Below, in pieces: positions 1-11,093 of a stretch of DNA of 64,000 nt. The position numbers and the translations under genes were made by a program. How positions within the stretch are numbered: the stretch's first letter is position 1; the number at the start of each line of letters is the position of its first letter. Source of the stretch: Verrucosispora sp. WMMD573 (lineage in GTDB: Bacteria; Actinomycetota; Actinomycetes; Mycobacteriales; Micromonosporaceae). The DNA lies in NCBI RefSeq assembly GCF_027497175.1, contig NZ_CP114901.1:4960001-5024000 (forward strand), written 5' to 3'. Below the pieces are notes generated by a model that was not told where the DNA came from, searched no databases, and saw only the letters and a list, made by a program, of their open reading frames with translations.

Positions 1-1759
<1,759 letters not shown>

Positions 1760-1832
1760 CTACGCGGCGGGAGATCACGTACCGGAGCGGCGGCGGCCGG
1801 CCTGTCATACCGGTGGCCTAACCTTCCGGGGC

Positions 1833-2747
1833 ATGACGGCCGATCCGGTGATCACTCAGCAGGCCCCGACCCCGACGGAGCTGCCGGCGACGGTGCGGGC
1901 CTCGCTGTCACCGTCGCGGGCGGCGGATTTCAAGACCTGCCCGCTGCTCTACCGGTTCCGCAGCATCGACCGGCTGCCCGAGCGGCCCAGCGTGGAGCAG
2001 GCTCGGGGCACGCTGGTGCACGCGGTGCTGGAGCGGTTGTTCGACCTGGCGCCGGCCGCCCGCACTCCGGAGGCCGCCGGTGATCTCGTGGCCGGCCAGT
2101 GGGACCGCCTGGTCACCGAGCAGCCGGAGTTGGCCGGGTTGTTCCCCGATGACGACCCGGCCGCCGCGGCGGAGTTCCTTCGATCGGCGTCGGCCCTGCT
2201 GGGCGGCTACTTCGCGGTGGAGGATCCGCGCCGGCTGGAGCCGGCGGAGCGGGAGAGTCTGATCTCCGCCGTGGTCGACGACGAGCTGCTGATTCGGGGC
2301 TATCTCGACCGGCTCGACGTGGCTCCCGACGGTGCGCTGCGGGTGGTGGACTACAAGACCGGCGGCGCCCCACGGGAGGCGTTCGAGGCGCGGGCGCTGT
2401 TCCAGTTGAAGTTCTACGCCCTGGTCCTGTGGCGCACCCGTGGCGTGGTGCCGCGGGTGCTGCGCCTGCTCTACCTCAAGGACGCCGAGGTGTGCGACTA
2501 CGCCCCCGACGCCGAGGAGTTGGTGCGCTTCGAACGGACGGTGGTGGCGTTGTGGCGGGCGATCGAGCAGGCCACCGCTGCCCGGGATTTCCGGCCCCGG
2601 CCGAGCCGGCTGTGCGACTGGTGTAGTCATCAGGCCCGCTGCCCCAGCTACGGCGGGACTCCGCCGCCCTTCCCGGAGCCGACGGCGACGCCCGATCCGC
2701 TGCGTGACGCCCGGTCCTCCCCCGCGCCACCGGGCGCCGACGAGTAG
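1833..2747 (+). CDS. RecB-family PD-(D/E)XK exonuclease
   Basis: A 304-residue stand-alone nuclease related to the C-terminal nuclease domain of RecB/AddB. The core motif is visible as an aspartate in YLDRLDV followed by VVDYKTG (D, K and the downstream TG). One cysteine near the N-terminus (FKTCPLLYRFR) and three near the C-terminus (CDWCSHQARCPSY) form the four-cysteine pattern of an iron-sulfur cluster, as in AddB/Cas4-type nucleases. The family takes part in DNA repair, but a helicase partner is not encoded nearby. It is divergent from the M50 gene over an 83-nt shared promoter region. The ATG at 1833 follows a purine-rich CCGGGG stretch. Confidence 0.9.
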   Translation: MTADPVITQQAPTPTELPATVRASLSPSRAADFKTCPLLYRFRSIDRLPERPSVEQARGTLVHAVLERLFDLAPAARTPEAAGDLVAGQWDRLVTEQPELAGLFPDDDPAAAAEFLRSASALLGGYFAVEDPRRLEPAERESLISAVVDDELLIRGYLDRLDVAPDGALRVVDYKTGGAPREAFEARALFQLKFYALVLWRTRGVVPRVLRLLYLKDAEVCDYAPDAEELVRFERTVVALWRAIEQATAARDFRPRPSRLCDWCSHQARCPSYGGTPPPFPEPTATPDPLRDARSSPAPPGADE

Positions 2748-2826
2748 CGTCCCTCCTTCCCGGGGATGAGGGGCGAGTCACCACACAAGACGATCTCTCA
2801 GCGGTGGGGGCGGCTAGCGTCGGGGC

Positions 2827-4023
2827 GTGGGTAACGCGTTGAGGCAGTGGCTGGGTCGCAATCCGGCGGCCGGCGACGCGCTGCTGGCCGTTGGCCTGGT
2901 GCTGGGCGAGGCCGTGTTCACCCTGCTCACCCCCCGCGAGTTCTGGTCTCGACCGCTGCCGGCGGCGCTGGGGTGGAGCGTGTTGTGCGCGACGCCGGTG
3001 GTGCTGCGCCGGGTGGCGCCGTGGCCGGCCCTGCTCGCCGCGCTGGTCACGTTGCTGTTCCCGGTCGTCATCGAGGTGGCGCCGGCGACGCAGAGCCTCA
3101 CCTTCGTGGTGCTCACCTACACGATGGCGGCCTACCGTCCGGCGCGTCCGGCGGTGGTGGCGGCGGCGGGGTTGTGGCTTCCGGTCGCCGTGGTGAACAC
3201 GGTGGTGCCGCCGGAGGGTGTTCCGCAGGTCAGCACGGCGTTCCTCATCGCGAACAACATCCTGGTGGGGATCGTGTCGTTCTCGGTGGGCCGGACGGTG
3301 CACGCCCGCCGCTCCTCCACCGAGGCGTTGCGGGAACGGGCCCGGGTCGCCGAGGCCAACCAGCGGGCGCTGGCCGAACAGGCGGTGGCCGACGAACGGC
3401 GCCGGATCGCCCGGGAGTTGCACGACGTGGTGGCCCACCACGTCAGCGTGATGGGGGTGTTGGCCACCGGGGTGCGCCGGGTGCTGCGGCGCGACCCGGA
3501 CAGCGCCGACGAGGCGATGGCCACGATCGAGGAGACCAGCCGGGCGACGCTGCGGGAGCTGCGCCGGCTGCTGGACGTGCTGCGTACCGAGGCCGAGCCG
3601 GCGGCGGAGTTGGCGCCGCAGCCGGGCCTGGCCGGTATCGCGACGCTCACCGATCAGGTCCGGGAGGCCGGGTTGCCGGTGACCTTGACCGTGACGGGAA
3701 CGGCGGGGCAGTTGGAGGAGGGGGTGGCGCTGACCGTGTACCGGATCGTGCAGGAGGCGCTGACGAACGCCCTCAAACATGCCGGTTCGGCGACCGCGCA
3801 GGTGCGGGTGGGTTTCGGTGGGGACGCGGTGGAGGTCGAGGTCACCGACACCGGTCGCGGGCCGTCACCGGACACCGATCGGATCGGGCACGGCCTGGTC
3901 GGGATGCGGGAACGGGTCGGCCTCTACGGTGGGACCCTGCGCACCGGCGCGCGCAGCGGCGGCGGGTACCGGGTGTACGCCCGGATTCCGGTCGAGCCGC
4001 TGCCCGAGGCCAGCCGGCGGTGA
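2827..4023 (+). CDS. NarL-type sensor histidine kinase
   Basis: A 398-residue membrane kinase. About four to five hydrophobic segments occupy residues 18-160, followed by a short coiled linker. The HisKA_3 dimerisation box ERRRIARELHDVVAHH has its phospho-accepting histidine at about residue 199. The HATPase domain shows EALTNALKHA and the glycine-rich DTGRGP and GHGLVGMRERV boxes. It starts with GTG at 2827. The response regulator gene follows after 40 nt and is clearly its partner. The sensory part is purely membrane-embedded, as in kinases responding to membrane stress or cell-wall drugs. The signal is unknown. The ABC exporter downstream is a plausible target. Confidence 0.92.
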   Translation: MGNALRQWLGRNPAAGDALLAVGLVLGEAVFTLLTPREFWSRPLPAALGWSVLCATPVVLRRVAPWPALLAALVTLLFPVVIEVAPATQSLTFVVLTYTMAAYRPARPAVVAAAGLWLPVAVVNTVVPPEGVPQVSTAFLIANNILVGIVSFSVGRTVHARRSSTEALRERARVAEANQRALAEQAVADERRRIARELHDVVAHHVSVMGVLATGVRRVLRRDPDSADEAMATIEETSRATLRELRRLLDVLRTEAEPAAELAPQPGLAGIATLTDQVREAGLPVTLTVTGTAGQLEEGVALTVYRIVQEALTNALKHAGSATAQVRVGFGGDAVEVEVTDTGRGPSPDTDRIGHGLVGMRERVGLYGGTLRTGARSGGGYRVYARIPVEPLPEASRR

Positions 4024-4063
4024 GGTGGCTCTGGTGAGCGGTGCAGTCGACAGGGAGGACCAG

Positions 4064-4750
4064 ATGGCCGATTCGACGGGGCAGGCCCGGCCGGTGCGGA
4101 TCCTGCTCGCCGACGACCAGCCGCTGCTGCGTACCGGATTCCGGATGGTCCTGGGCGCGGAGGCCGACCTGGACATCGTCGCGGAGGCCGGTGACGGGGT
4201 GGAGGCGGTGGAACTGTCCCGTCGGTTGCTGCCGGACGTGGTGCTGATGGACATCCGGATGCCAAGGATGGATGGGGTGAGCGCCACCCGGGCGATCGTG
4301 GATGCCCGGCTGCCGGTGCGGGTGCTCATTCTGACCACCTTCGATCTGGACGAGTACGTGGTGGGTGCGCTGCGGGCCGGGGCGAGCGGCTTCCTGGCCA
4401 AGGATGTGCCGGCGGAGGATCTGGTCACCGCGATCCACACGGTGGCCGCCGGCGACGCGGTGGTGGCGCCGCGGATCCTGCGCCGGCTGCTGGACCGCTT
4501 CGCCGACGTGCTGCCGGATCCGTCCGCGACGCCACCGAAGGCACTGGGCGCACTCACCGAGCGGGAGCGGGAGGTGCTCGTGCACGTCGCCCGCGGCCTG
4601 TCGAACGCCGAGATCGCCCGAGCGCTGTCGGTGAGCGAGACCACCATCAAGACGCACGTCGGACATGTGTTGACCAAGCTCGGGCTACGCGACCGGGTGC
4701 AGGCGGTGGTGTTGGCGTACGAGTCGGGCCTGGTCCGACCTGGGGGTTAA
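4064..4750 (+). CDS. NarL/FixJ-type response regulator
   Basis: A 228-residue DNA-binding response regulator and partner of the kinase ending at 4023. The receiver domain (residues about 11-127) has the acidic pair LADDQ and the phospho-acceptor Asp63 in VVLMDIRMP. The conserved threonine is in LTTFDLDEYV and the lysine in FLAKDVP. The LuxR-type helix-turn-helix is at about 160-215 (TEREREVLVHVARGLSNAEI). The ATG at 4064 was chosen over upstream in-frame codons because GGGAGG lies 5 nt before it and the receiver begins directly after. The ABC transporter genes start 281 nt downstream and may be controlled by it (inference). Confidence 0.93.
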   Translation: MADSTGQARPVRILLADDQPLLRTGFRMVLGAEADLDIVAEAGDGVEAVELSRRLLPDVVLMDIRMPRMDGVSATRAIVDARLPVRVLILTTFDLDEYVVGALRAGASGFLAKDVPAEDLVTAIHTVAAGDAVVAPRILRRLLDRFADVLPDPSATPPKALGALTEREREVLVHVARGLSNAEIARALSVSETTIKTHVGHVLTKLGLRDRVQAVVLAYESGLVRPGG

Positions 4751-4800
4751 CGCCCCCGTTGCATCAGTCACCTACCGTGACGGCTTCCGGTGGAAATCGG

Positions 4801-4831
4801 TTGACCCTCACGCGACGGCAACGTCCAGGAT
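4801..4831 (+). promoter_or_regulatory. Candidate promoter for the ABC exporter operon
   Basis: TTGACC at 4801-4806 and CAGGAT at 4826-4831 resemble the -35 and -10 boxes of the main actinobacterial sigma factor. The 19-nt spacing is on the long side. The site lies in the 281-nt gap before the ATPase gene. Only sequence resemblance supports it. Confidence 0.35.
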
Positions 4832-5031
4832 GACCGTGAACACCGGCGGCAGGTGGCCGACAGCTACCGGAGTCGGGGACAACCCTGACTTCGGTTGGGG
4901 GGTACCCGCAGCCGGAAATCCGCTTCGGCTCCGTCCGGAGTCGGACGGATCGGCGGTGGGCAGCACAGATGATGGACTCGCACCGGACCAGCGGGGGCGG
5001 TGCGAGCAGACGCGACGGAGAGGTACGTGAC

Positions 5032-5799
5032 GTGACCGCTACCACAGGCCAGCCGGCATCGGCCGCAGCCCGGGCGAGCGACGTGTGGAAGGTGTACGGC
5101 AGCGGCGAGGCGCAGGTCATCGCCCTGCGGGGGGTCAGCGCGGAGTTCGAGCGCGGACGGTTCACCGCGATCATGGGACCGTCGGGTTCCGGTAAGTCGA
5201 CGTTGATGCACTGCCTCGCCGGGTTGGACTCGGTGACCAGGGGGACCGTGGAGATCGGCGAGACCACCGTCACCGGGCTCGGTGACGCGGGCCTGACGAA
5301 GCTGCGCCGCGACAAGGTCGGCTTCATCTTCCAGCAGTTCAACCTGCTGCCGACGTTGACCGCCAAGGAGAACATCCTGCTCCCGTTGTCGATCGCCGGG
5401 CGCAGGCCGGATCCGGCCTGGTTCGACGTCGTGATCGACACGGTGGGTCTGCGGGACCGGTTGGGTCACCGGCCGGCGCAGTTGTCCGGCGGCCAGCAGC
5501 AGCGGGTGGCGTGCGCCCGGGCCCTGGTCGCCCGCCCCGAGGTGATCTTCGCGGACGAGCCGACCGGCAACCTGGACTCGCGCTCCGGCGCGGAGGTGTT
5601 GAACTTCCTGCGCAACTCGGTACGCCAGCACGGGCAGACCATCGTCATGGTCACTCACGATCCGACGGCCGCCGCGTACGCCGACCGGGTGGTGTTCCTC
5701 GCCGACGGGCAGATCGTCTCGGAGTTGATCGAGCCGACCGCGGACACGGTGCTGGACACGATGAAGAAGCTGGACACGCCCGCCGAGGTGGCCGGCTGA
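5032..5799 (+). CDS. ABC transporter ATP-binding protein (MacB/LolD type)
   Basis: A 255-residue ATPase that drives the FtsX-type permease encoded next. Walker [10 protein letters not shown] is at residues 49-57. The Q-loop is in [10 protein letters not shown], the signature is LSGGQQQR, and Walker B is [13 protein letters not shown], followed by the H-loop in VTHD. The GTG start at 5032 has GGAGAGG 8 nt upstream, better than the in-frame ATG codons at about 4969. The stop overlaps the permease start (TGATG), so the two are co-translated. This family exports peptides, lipoproteins or antibiotics rather than importing nutrients. The two-component system upstream suggests a role in antimicrobial stress. 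Confidence 0.95.
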   Translation: MTATTGQPASAAARASDVWKVYGSGEAQVIALRGVSAEFERGRFTAIMGPSGSGKSTLMHCLAGLDSVTRGTVEIGETTVTGLGDAGLTKLRRDKVGFIFQQFNLLPTLTAKENILLPLSIAGRRPDPAWFDVVIDTVGLRDRLGHRPAQLSGGQQQRVACARALVARPEVIFADEPTGNLDSRSGAEVLNFLRNSVRQHGQTIVMVTHDPTAAAYADRVVFLADGQIVSELIEPTADTVLDTMKKLDTPAEVAG

Positions 5800-8348
5800 T
5801 GTTCCGGGCAACTGTGAAGAGTCTGCTGGCCCGCAAGGTCCGGCTGATCCTGTCCGGCCTGGCCGTGGTGCTCGGCGTGATGTTCGTCTCGGGCGCCTTC
5901 GTCCTCACCGACACCCTGGGCCGCTCCTTCGACTCGCTGTTCGCCGACGCGTACGCCGAGGTGGACGTCAACGTGGCCGCCAAGCCGAAGCTGGAACTCG
6001 GCGAGCTGGAGGGCGAGCAGCTCGCCAGCCCATTCCCGGCCGCCACGTTGGAGACGGTGCGCGCGGTGGACGGGGTGTCCGAGGCGACCGGGGTGGTCTC
6101 CGTCGACGGGGCCCGGCTGATCGGCAGCAACGGCAAGGCCGTCACCTCGTTCGGGCCGCCGCAGTTGGGCGGCAACTGGACCGGCGAGAGCGACCTGGTG
6201 CGGTTGCGGGAGGGTCGGGCGCCGCAGGCCGACGACGAGATCGTGATCAACAAGGGGCTGGCGGACGCCGGCCGGGTGGCGCTCGGCGACCGGGTGGGTG
6301 TGCTCACCCTCCAGCCGCGCGAGGAGTTCACGATCGTCGGCATCTTCGGTTACAGCGGTGACCGGGACTCCCTCGGCGGCGCCAACGAGGTCATGTTCAC
6401 CACTCCCGTGGCCCAGCAGCTGATGCTCGGCGAGTCGGACGTGTTCAGCAACATCGTGGTCACCGCCGCCGACGGGGTGTCCGACGAGCAACTGCGCGAC
6501 GCGGTGGCCACGGCGGTCGGCGACGGCTACGTGGTCAAGACCGGCGAGCAGCTCTCCGCCGACGCCGCCGCCGGCCTGAAGGAGGGGCTGTCCTTCTTCA
6601 ACCGGATCCTGCTCGGCTTCGCCGCGGTGGCCCTGCTGGTCGGTACGTTCCTGATTCTCAACACGTTCTCCATCATCGTCGCGCAGCGCACCCGGGAACT
6701 GGCGTTGCTGCGGGCCGTCGGCGCCAGCGGCAAGCAGATCATCGGCTCGGTGGTCCTGGAGGCGATCGCCGTCGGATTGATCGCCTCGGTGTTCGGCCTG
6801 GCCGCCGGCATCGGCGTCGGCGCGCTGCTGGCGTACCTGTTCGGCAACCTCGCCGGTGGGCTGGCCCTGGCCGGGGTAGCGGTGCCGGCGTCGGCGGTGA
6901 TCGGCGCGTTCGGTGTCGGTCTGGTGATCACGGTGCTGGCGGCGCTGCTGCCGGCGCTGCGGGCCGCGCGGATCCCACCGATCGCGGCGATGCAGGACGT
7001 GGCCACGCCGGACCGGCCGTTGACCAAGGTGACCGTCGGCGGTGCGCTGGTCACCGCGATCGGCGCCACCCTGCTCTTCCTCGGCCTGGGCGGGCACGCC
7101 GGTGACAGCACGCTGGCCACCATCCTCGGTGGCGTGCTGTTCTCGTTCATCGGGGTGGCCCTGCTGACGCCGCTGATCAGTCGTCCGGTGGTGGCGGCGC
7201 TGGGCACGGTCTTCTCCGGCTGGGTGCCGGGCAAGCTGGGTCGGCTCAACTCTGGTCGCAACCCGCGCCGCACCGCGATCACCGCCGCCGCGTTGATGGT
7301 GGGTATCGCCCTGGTCACCGGCATCACGGTGATCCTGGATTCGGCCAAGAGCAGCATCAGCGGGCTGGCGCAGGACAGCATCCGCGCCGAGCTGGTGATC
7401 GCCGGGGCGCAGTCGGGTCCGCGCCCGCCGACGTTCGACCCGGCGGTGCTGGACGAGGCGAAGGCGATCCCCGGTGTCCGCCTCGTCGACGGCGAGTACG
7501 GCGACATGGCGCTCGTCGGCGGCGAGAGTACCTGGGTCGGCGCCAGCAGCGAACCGAGCGCGCTGGTGGAGATGTTCGGCGCGACCGCCACCGCCGGGGA
7601 CATCGGGCGGCTGGGGCCGGGCCAGATGCTGATCAGTTCCGACGCGGCGGAGTCGCGTGGCCTGTCGGTCGGCTCGACGGTGCCGGTGCAGTTGGCCCGC
7701 GGCGAGGAGCGCAGCTACACGGTCACCGGCATCTACCAGAGCACCCCGCTGTTCGGCGGCATCACCTTGCCCGCCGAGGCGGCGCGTGACTTCGCCATCC
7801 CGCAGCCCATCCAGGGTTACCTCCAGTTGGAGCCGGGAGTACGGGCGGCCGACGTGCTGCCCCGGGTGGAGGCGCTGCTGGCGGACAGCCCGGAGGTGTC
7901 GGTCGCCGACCGGGACGCGTTCATCGAGCAGCAGGCCGGGCAGCTCGACGGGCTGCTCCAGATGATCCAGATCCTGCTGGCGCTGGCGATCGTGATCGCC
8001 GTGCTCGGCATCGTCAACACCCTCGCCCTGTCGGTGCTGGAGCGGACCCGGGAGCTGGGTCTGTTGCGCGCCATCGGCCTGCGCCGGTCGCAGACCATGG
8101 GCATGATCACTGTGGAGGCGGTGGTGATCTCGGTGTTCGGCGCGCTGCTCGGCGTCGTGGTCGGCGCCGGCCTGGGTGCCGCGGTGGTGGAGGCGCTGCG
8201 CGACGAGGGAATCACCAAGCTGGTGCTGCCGTGGGGCCAGATGGGTGTCTTCCTCGGCCTGGCCGCGATCATCGGGGTGATCGCGGCGGCGCTGCCGGCG
8301 ATCCGGGCCGCCCGGATCAACGTGCTGGGCGCCATCGCCCACGACTGA
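5799..8348 (+). CDS. ABC transporter permease, double FtsX/MacB type
   Basis: An 849-residue permease with the duplicated layout of Gram-positive drug or peptide exporters. There is an N-terminal membrane helix (residues about 14-36) and a large extracellular MacB-like domain. Three helices with the RTRELALLRAVGASGKQI loop form the first FtsX domain. A second extracellular domain and a second FtsX domain (RTRELGLLRAIGLRRSQT) follow, ending in PAIRAARINVLGAIA. The ATG at 5799 sits inside the ATPase stop. A strong hairpin at 8364-8396 ends the operon. A decayed fragment of a similar permease remains at 58736-58819. Confidence 0.94.
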   Translation: MFRATVKSLLARKVRLILSGLAVVLGVMFVSGAFVLTDTLGRSFDSLFADAYAEVDVNVAAKPKLELGELEGEQLASPFPAATLETVRAVDGVSEATGVVSVDGARLIGSNGKAVTSFGPPQLGGNWTGESDLVRLREGRAPQADDEIVINKGLADAGRVALGDRVGVLTLQPREEFTIVGIFGYSGDRDSLGGANEVMFTTPVAQQLMLGESDVFSNIVVTAADGVSDEQLRDAVATAVGDGYVVKTGEQLSADAAAGLKEGLSFFNRILLGFAAVALLVGTFLILNTFSIIVAQRTRELALLRAVGASGKQIIGSVVLEAIAVGLIASVFGLAAGIGVGALLAYLFGNLAGGLALAGVAVPASAVIGAFGVGLVITVLAALLPALRAARIPPIAAMQDVATPDRPLTKVTVGGALVTAIGATLLFLGLGGHAGDSTLATILGGVLFSFIGVALLTPLISRPVVAALGTVFSGWVPGKLGRLNSGRNPRRTAITAAALMVGIALVTGITVILDSAKSSISGLAQDSIRAELVIAGAQSGPRPPTFDPAVLDEAKAIPGVRLVDGEYGDMALVGGESTWVGASSEPSALVEMFGATATAGDIGRLGPGQMLISSDAAESRGLSVGSTVPVQLARGEERSYTVTGIYQSTPLFGGITLPAEAARDFAIPQPIQGYLQLEPGVRAADVLPRVEALLADSPEVSVADRDAFIEQQAGQLDGLLQMIQILLALAIVIAVLGIVNTLALSVLERTRELGLLRAIGLRRSQTMGMITVEAVVISVFGALLGVVVGAGLGAAVVEALRDEGITKLVLPWGQMGVFLGLAAIIGVIAAALPAIRAARINVLGAIAHD

Positions 8349-8363
8349 GGTGTGCCGCAGCGA

Positions 8364-8396
8364 AGGCCCCTGTCACCGGCTCGGTGGCAGGGGCCT
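8364..8396 (+). terminator. Hairpin terminator after the ABC exporter operon
   Basis: AGGCCCCTGTCACC pairs with GGTGGCAGGGGCCT around a 5-nt GGCTC loop (one T-G wobble), 15 nt after the permease stop. There is no T-tract, as usual in actinobacteria. Confidence 0.8.
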
Positions 8397-8439
8397 CGCG
8401 CTGCGTGTTGCCCAGCAGATCGGCCGGACGGTGGCAGTG

Positions 8440-9111
8440 TCAGGCGGGGGTTCGGCGCAGCAGCCCCGCCAGCAGGTCCAGGTCCGCCAGCAGCAGGCTC
8501 TCCAACTGGTGTACGCCGTCGGCGGGCGCCAGCGGCACCTCGGCGGGTACGGCCAGCACCGCGGCCCCGGCGGCGACCGCGCTGGCCACCCCGGTCGCCG
8601 AGTCCTCGATCGCCACGCACCGCTCGATGGGCACTCCGAGCAGTCGGGCGGCCGTCAGGTACGGCTCCGGATGCGGCTTGGTGGCGTCGACCTCGTCGCC
8701 GCAGACCACCACGTCGAAGCTGTCGCGGCCGAGGGTGTCCAGGGCGATCTCGACAAGGGCCCGCCCGCTGGAGGTGACCAGGGCCGTCGGGATCCGCTCC
8801 TGCCGGACCGCGCCGAGCAGCGTCAGCGCCCCCGGTCGCCACTGCAGCCCGGTGCGGAACAGCTCCAGGATTCGCGCGTTGATCCACTCGGCGCTGGTCC
8901 GCGGATCCCGGTGCGGTTGCCCCAGGTCGTCGTGCAGGATGCGCATCGAGTCGGCCATCCCCGTGCCGACGATCGCCCGGCGGGCGTCGGCGGACAGGGT
9001 GCCGCCGTAGTGTTGTGCGAGTTCGGCCAACGCGACGTCCCACAACCGCTCGCTGTCGACCAGCGTGCCGTCCATGTCGAAGAGCACAGCGGCTGGACGG
9101 GTGCTGTTCAC
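8440..9111 (-). CDS. HAD-family hydrolase (beta-phosphoglucomutase-like)
   Basis: A 223-residue haloacid-dehalogenase-type phosphatase or phosphomutase. Motif I is DMDGTLVDSE near residue 12 (nucleophile and acid Asp), and a helical cap domain of type C1 follows. Motif II is VTSSG, motif III is the lysine in DATKPHPEPY, and motif IV is AIEDSATGV. The substrate is probably a small phosphosugar but cannot be told. The GTG at 9111 is preferred because GAGGAGG lies just upstream and the motif I strand begins a few residues later. The longer upstream frame reads through the neighbouring peptidase in the wrong phase and is not coding. Confidence 0.92.
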   Translation of the reverse strand: MNSTRPAAVLFDMDGTLVDSERLWDVALAELAQHYGGTLSADARRAIVGTGMADSMRILHDDLGQPHRDPRTSAEWINARILELFRTGLQWRPGALTLLGAVRQERIPTALVTSSGRALVEIALDTLGRDSFDVVVCGDEVDATKPHPEPYLTAARLLGVPIERCVAIEDSATGVASAVAAGAAVLAVPAEVPLAPADGVHQLESLLLADLDLLAGLLRRTPA

Positions 9112-9187
9112 CGGATCCTCCTCGGGCTCGGGTAACCGGTGAATCCTGTCAGCCGGCGTGGTCCGGTGCCCGCGACAGTGACCTTTC

Positions 9188-9925
9188 TCAACCGAGGTCG
9201 CAGGCGGACAGGGACCGCTCGTAGCCGCGGAAGAACGCCTCGGTCCGCTGCTCGGGGGTGCCGTGGGAGCCCTCGGCGAACCACGGTTGGCCGGGTTCGT
9301 CGCCGACGGCCAGCAGCCCATCGTTGAACTCGTCGAGGTCGCCTTCCTCAAGGGTGAGCCGCCCGGCCCGGACCGAGTCGCCGAGAAACGCCCCAGCCAT
9401 GCAGTCGGCCTGCAACTCCTGCTGGATGGTGAAGCTGTAGCGGATGCCCAGCCGGGTCTGGATGCCGTGCGCGTACTCGTGGCCGAGCAGGTAGAACACG
9501 AACGCGTCACCGATCTGCCGGAAGGCCCCGAAGGACCAGTTGATGTCGTACGCGATGTAGTCGTCGACGGTGCAGTAGACCGCGTTGTTGCGGGGTACCT
9601 CCTGCCCGCCACAGGAAACCTCACCGTCGCGCTGGTACGCGATGACCTGCCGGATCGGCCGGAAGGACTGTTCCGACGCCTCGAACTGGTCGGCCCAGTA
9701 CAGCTCGGCGAGCCGCTGCGCGTCGGCCACGTCCTGCCGGAACTCCTCTACCGTGTCGGTGCCGTCGGCACGGGTCACCTCGGCCGTCGGTTCGGCCGGT
9801 TCCCGCTGCCCGCCCGGTTCCACCGGTCCACCCACCGGCTCCACCATGCAGGCGGCCGCCGTCACCAGCGCCACCGCCAGGCCGGCGAGCCTGCCCCGGC
9901 GTCGCCCTCGCCCACCTGCCGCCAC
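9188..9925 (-). CDS. Neutral zinc metallopeptidase lipoprotein (YpfJ-type)
   Basis: A 245-residue predicted lipoprotein. A basic N-terminus and hydrophobic stretch end in the lipobox VTAAAC with Cys26, so it should be anchored to the outer face of the membrane. The catalytic HEYAH motif is in YLLGHEYAHGIQ. The later residues of the family are also present (QADCMAGAFLG and DPGQPWF-like end with GSHGTPEQR). Family members are uncharacterised neutral zinc metallopeptidases. It is monocistronic, with 76 nt to the HAD gene in the same direction. The GTG start at 9925 is the only reasonable start before the signal sequence. Confidence 0.9.
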   Translation of the reverse strand: MAAGGRGRRRGRLAGLAVALVTAAACMVEPVGGPVEPGGQREPAEPTAEVTRADGTDTVEEFRQDVADAQRLAELYWADQFEASEQSFRPIRQVIAYQRDGEVSCGGQEVPRNNAVYCTVDDYIAYDINWSFGAFRQIGDAFVFYLLGHEYAHGIQTRLGIRYSFTIQQELQADCMAGAFLGDSVRAGRLTLEEGDLDEFNDGLLAVGDEPGQPWFAEGSHGTPEQRTEAFFRGYERSLSACDLG

Positions 9926-10168
9926 CGCGCTCCTCCCGCCTCGACGTCGCCGGTCCAGTACCCCGACGATACGACCGTCACGCCCGTTGCCGTCAGGTAC
10001 GCCTGACCGTCCCGTCCGGTTCAGTTGCCCGGCTGCCGGCGGGTGTCATCCGGCTTTGCCGGGCCGGTCGGGTGAATTACCGCCTACGGTGTCCGGCACG
10101 GACGTCCGGCTCCGGCGTCCCCGACGAACCGGCACCGGAGCTGGTGGCGGACGCGAGAGGGGGACACC

Positions 10169-10223
10169 GTGAAAATGCATGATCATGCTGTACGGCTCGC
10201 AGCGGGACTACGACGCGATGGGC
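10169..10223 (+). pseudogene. Relic of the start of a YCII/DGPF-domain protein gene
   Basis: GAGAGGGGGACACC followed by GTGAAA looks like a live ribosome site and start. The codons from 10179 read MIMLYGSQRDYDAMG, the usual N-terminus of actinobacterial YCII-related proteins. The GTGAAA and the ATGATC are one base out of phase, and similarity stops after about 15 residues, so this is a frameshifted and truncated remnant. The match is from memory of the family's N-terminal pattern. Confidence 0.4.
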
Positions 10224-10248
10224 CGGGCACGGCGCCAGCGACCGCAAC

Positions 10249-10277
10249 GGGGCGTGACGCCGTCGACGCCACGCCCC
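10249..10277 (-). terminator. Hairpin downstream of HNH nuclease gene
   Basis: GGGGCGTG pairs with CACGCCCC, with further inner pairing, 31 nt beyond the stop of the HNH gene. It fits a factor-independent stop without a T-tract. Confidence 0.6.
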
Positions 10278-10308
10278 GATCACCGGTGTCGCCCCGGCGG
10301 GCGACAGT

Positions 10309-10941
10309 TCAGCAGGTGTTGAGCATGGTGTTCAACGCCGACTTCTCCGCGCTGTTCACGGTGAGGCCGTAGTACCACTTCACCTGGATCCAGGCCCGGG
10401 CGTAGGTGCAGTGGAAGGCCGCGCGCGGCGGCTTCCAGGCGGCCGGGTCCTTGTCCCCCTTCGACGAGTTGACGGTGCCGGTGACCGCCCACAGCTCCGG
10501 CCCGCCGAGGTCGTTGGCGTAGGTCTGGCGACGCGAGGTGCTCCAGGCCCAGGCGCCCGAACGCCACGCCTCGGCCAGCGGCACCACGTGGTCGATGGAG
10601 ATGTCGGCGGGGTTCGTACGGGTCACCCCGTCGTACGGGCTGTACCAGGACCCGGAGGTCGGATAACAGCTGGAGTTCACCACGACGTTGCTGCCGTCGC
10701 GCTTGAGCACCTGCTCGCGGGTATTGCAGGCACCGGTGATGGTGATCCAGTGCGGGAACAGGTCGCGGTTGTAGCTGGACTGGTTGGACTCGGCCGCGAC
10801 GGTGAGCGAGTTCAGCCGGCTCACCGCCGTGCTGTGGGAGGGGATGTTGGGCGGTGTGGCGTGGGCGGCCGGCGGCACGAGTACGACCGACAGGGCCACG
10901 GCGACCACCGAGACGATGGCGACCTTGCGTAGCTGAGCCAC
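10309..10941 (-). CDS. Secreted HNH endonuclease family protein (DUF1524)
   Basis: A 210-residue secreted protein. A signal peptide (residues 1 to about 26, ending AAHA) precedes the domain. The nuclease core shows ISIDHVVPLAEAW, the DHxxPL form of the HNH motif, and the downstream family stretch HCTYARAWIQVKWYYGLT. Four cysteines are consistent with an extracellular fold. Family members degrade DNA outside the cell or are of unknown role. The GTG at 10941 is preferred because AGGAG lies 7 nt upstream; the longer frame from 11025 adds a non-signal-like extension. It stands alone, transcribed away from the operon ending at 11094. Confidence 0.9.
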   Translation of the reverse strand: MAQLRKVAIVSVVAVALSVVLVPPAAHATPPNIPSHSTAVSRLNSLTVAAESNQSSYNRDLFPHWITITGACNTREQVLKRDGSNVVVNSSCYPTSGSWYSPYDGVTRTNPADISIDHVVPLAEAWRSGAWAWSTSRRQTYANDLGGPELWAVTGTVNSSKGDKDPAAWKPPRAAFHCTYARAWIQVKWYYGLTVNSAEKSALNTMLNTC

Positions 10942-11093
10942 GGGGCGACTCCTGACTGTCTCCTGCGACGGCGGGTGGGGGAACCCGACTTGGGGGCGCG
11001 GCAGGGGACACCAGGATTCTCGCAAACATGCGGATCAATACGTGTCGTCGGGCCGCAAGCCCCGTGAACGTCACATGAAGACCAGCCGGTGGC

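Larger units (their letters stand above)
9926..10308. other. Gene-poor stretch between peptidase and HNH nuclease genes
   Basis: About 380 nt without an intact gene. It holds the leader of the peptidase gene, a plus-strand relic of a YCII-type gene with a good ribosome site (10169-10223), and the terminator hairpin of the HNH gene (10249-10277). Confidence 0.6.

Noticed and set aside
5655..8342. 895-codon minus-strand frame opposite the ABC permease
   Set aside because: Antisense shadow: low-complexity His/Arg/Gln/Asp composition and no motifs, while the plus strand encodes a clear permease.
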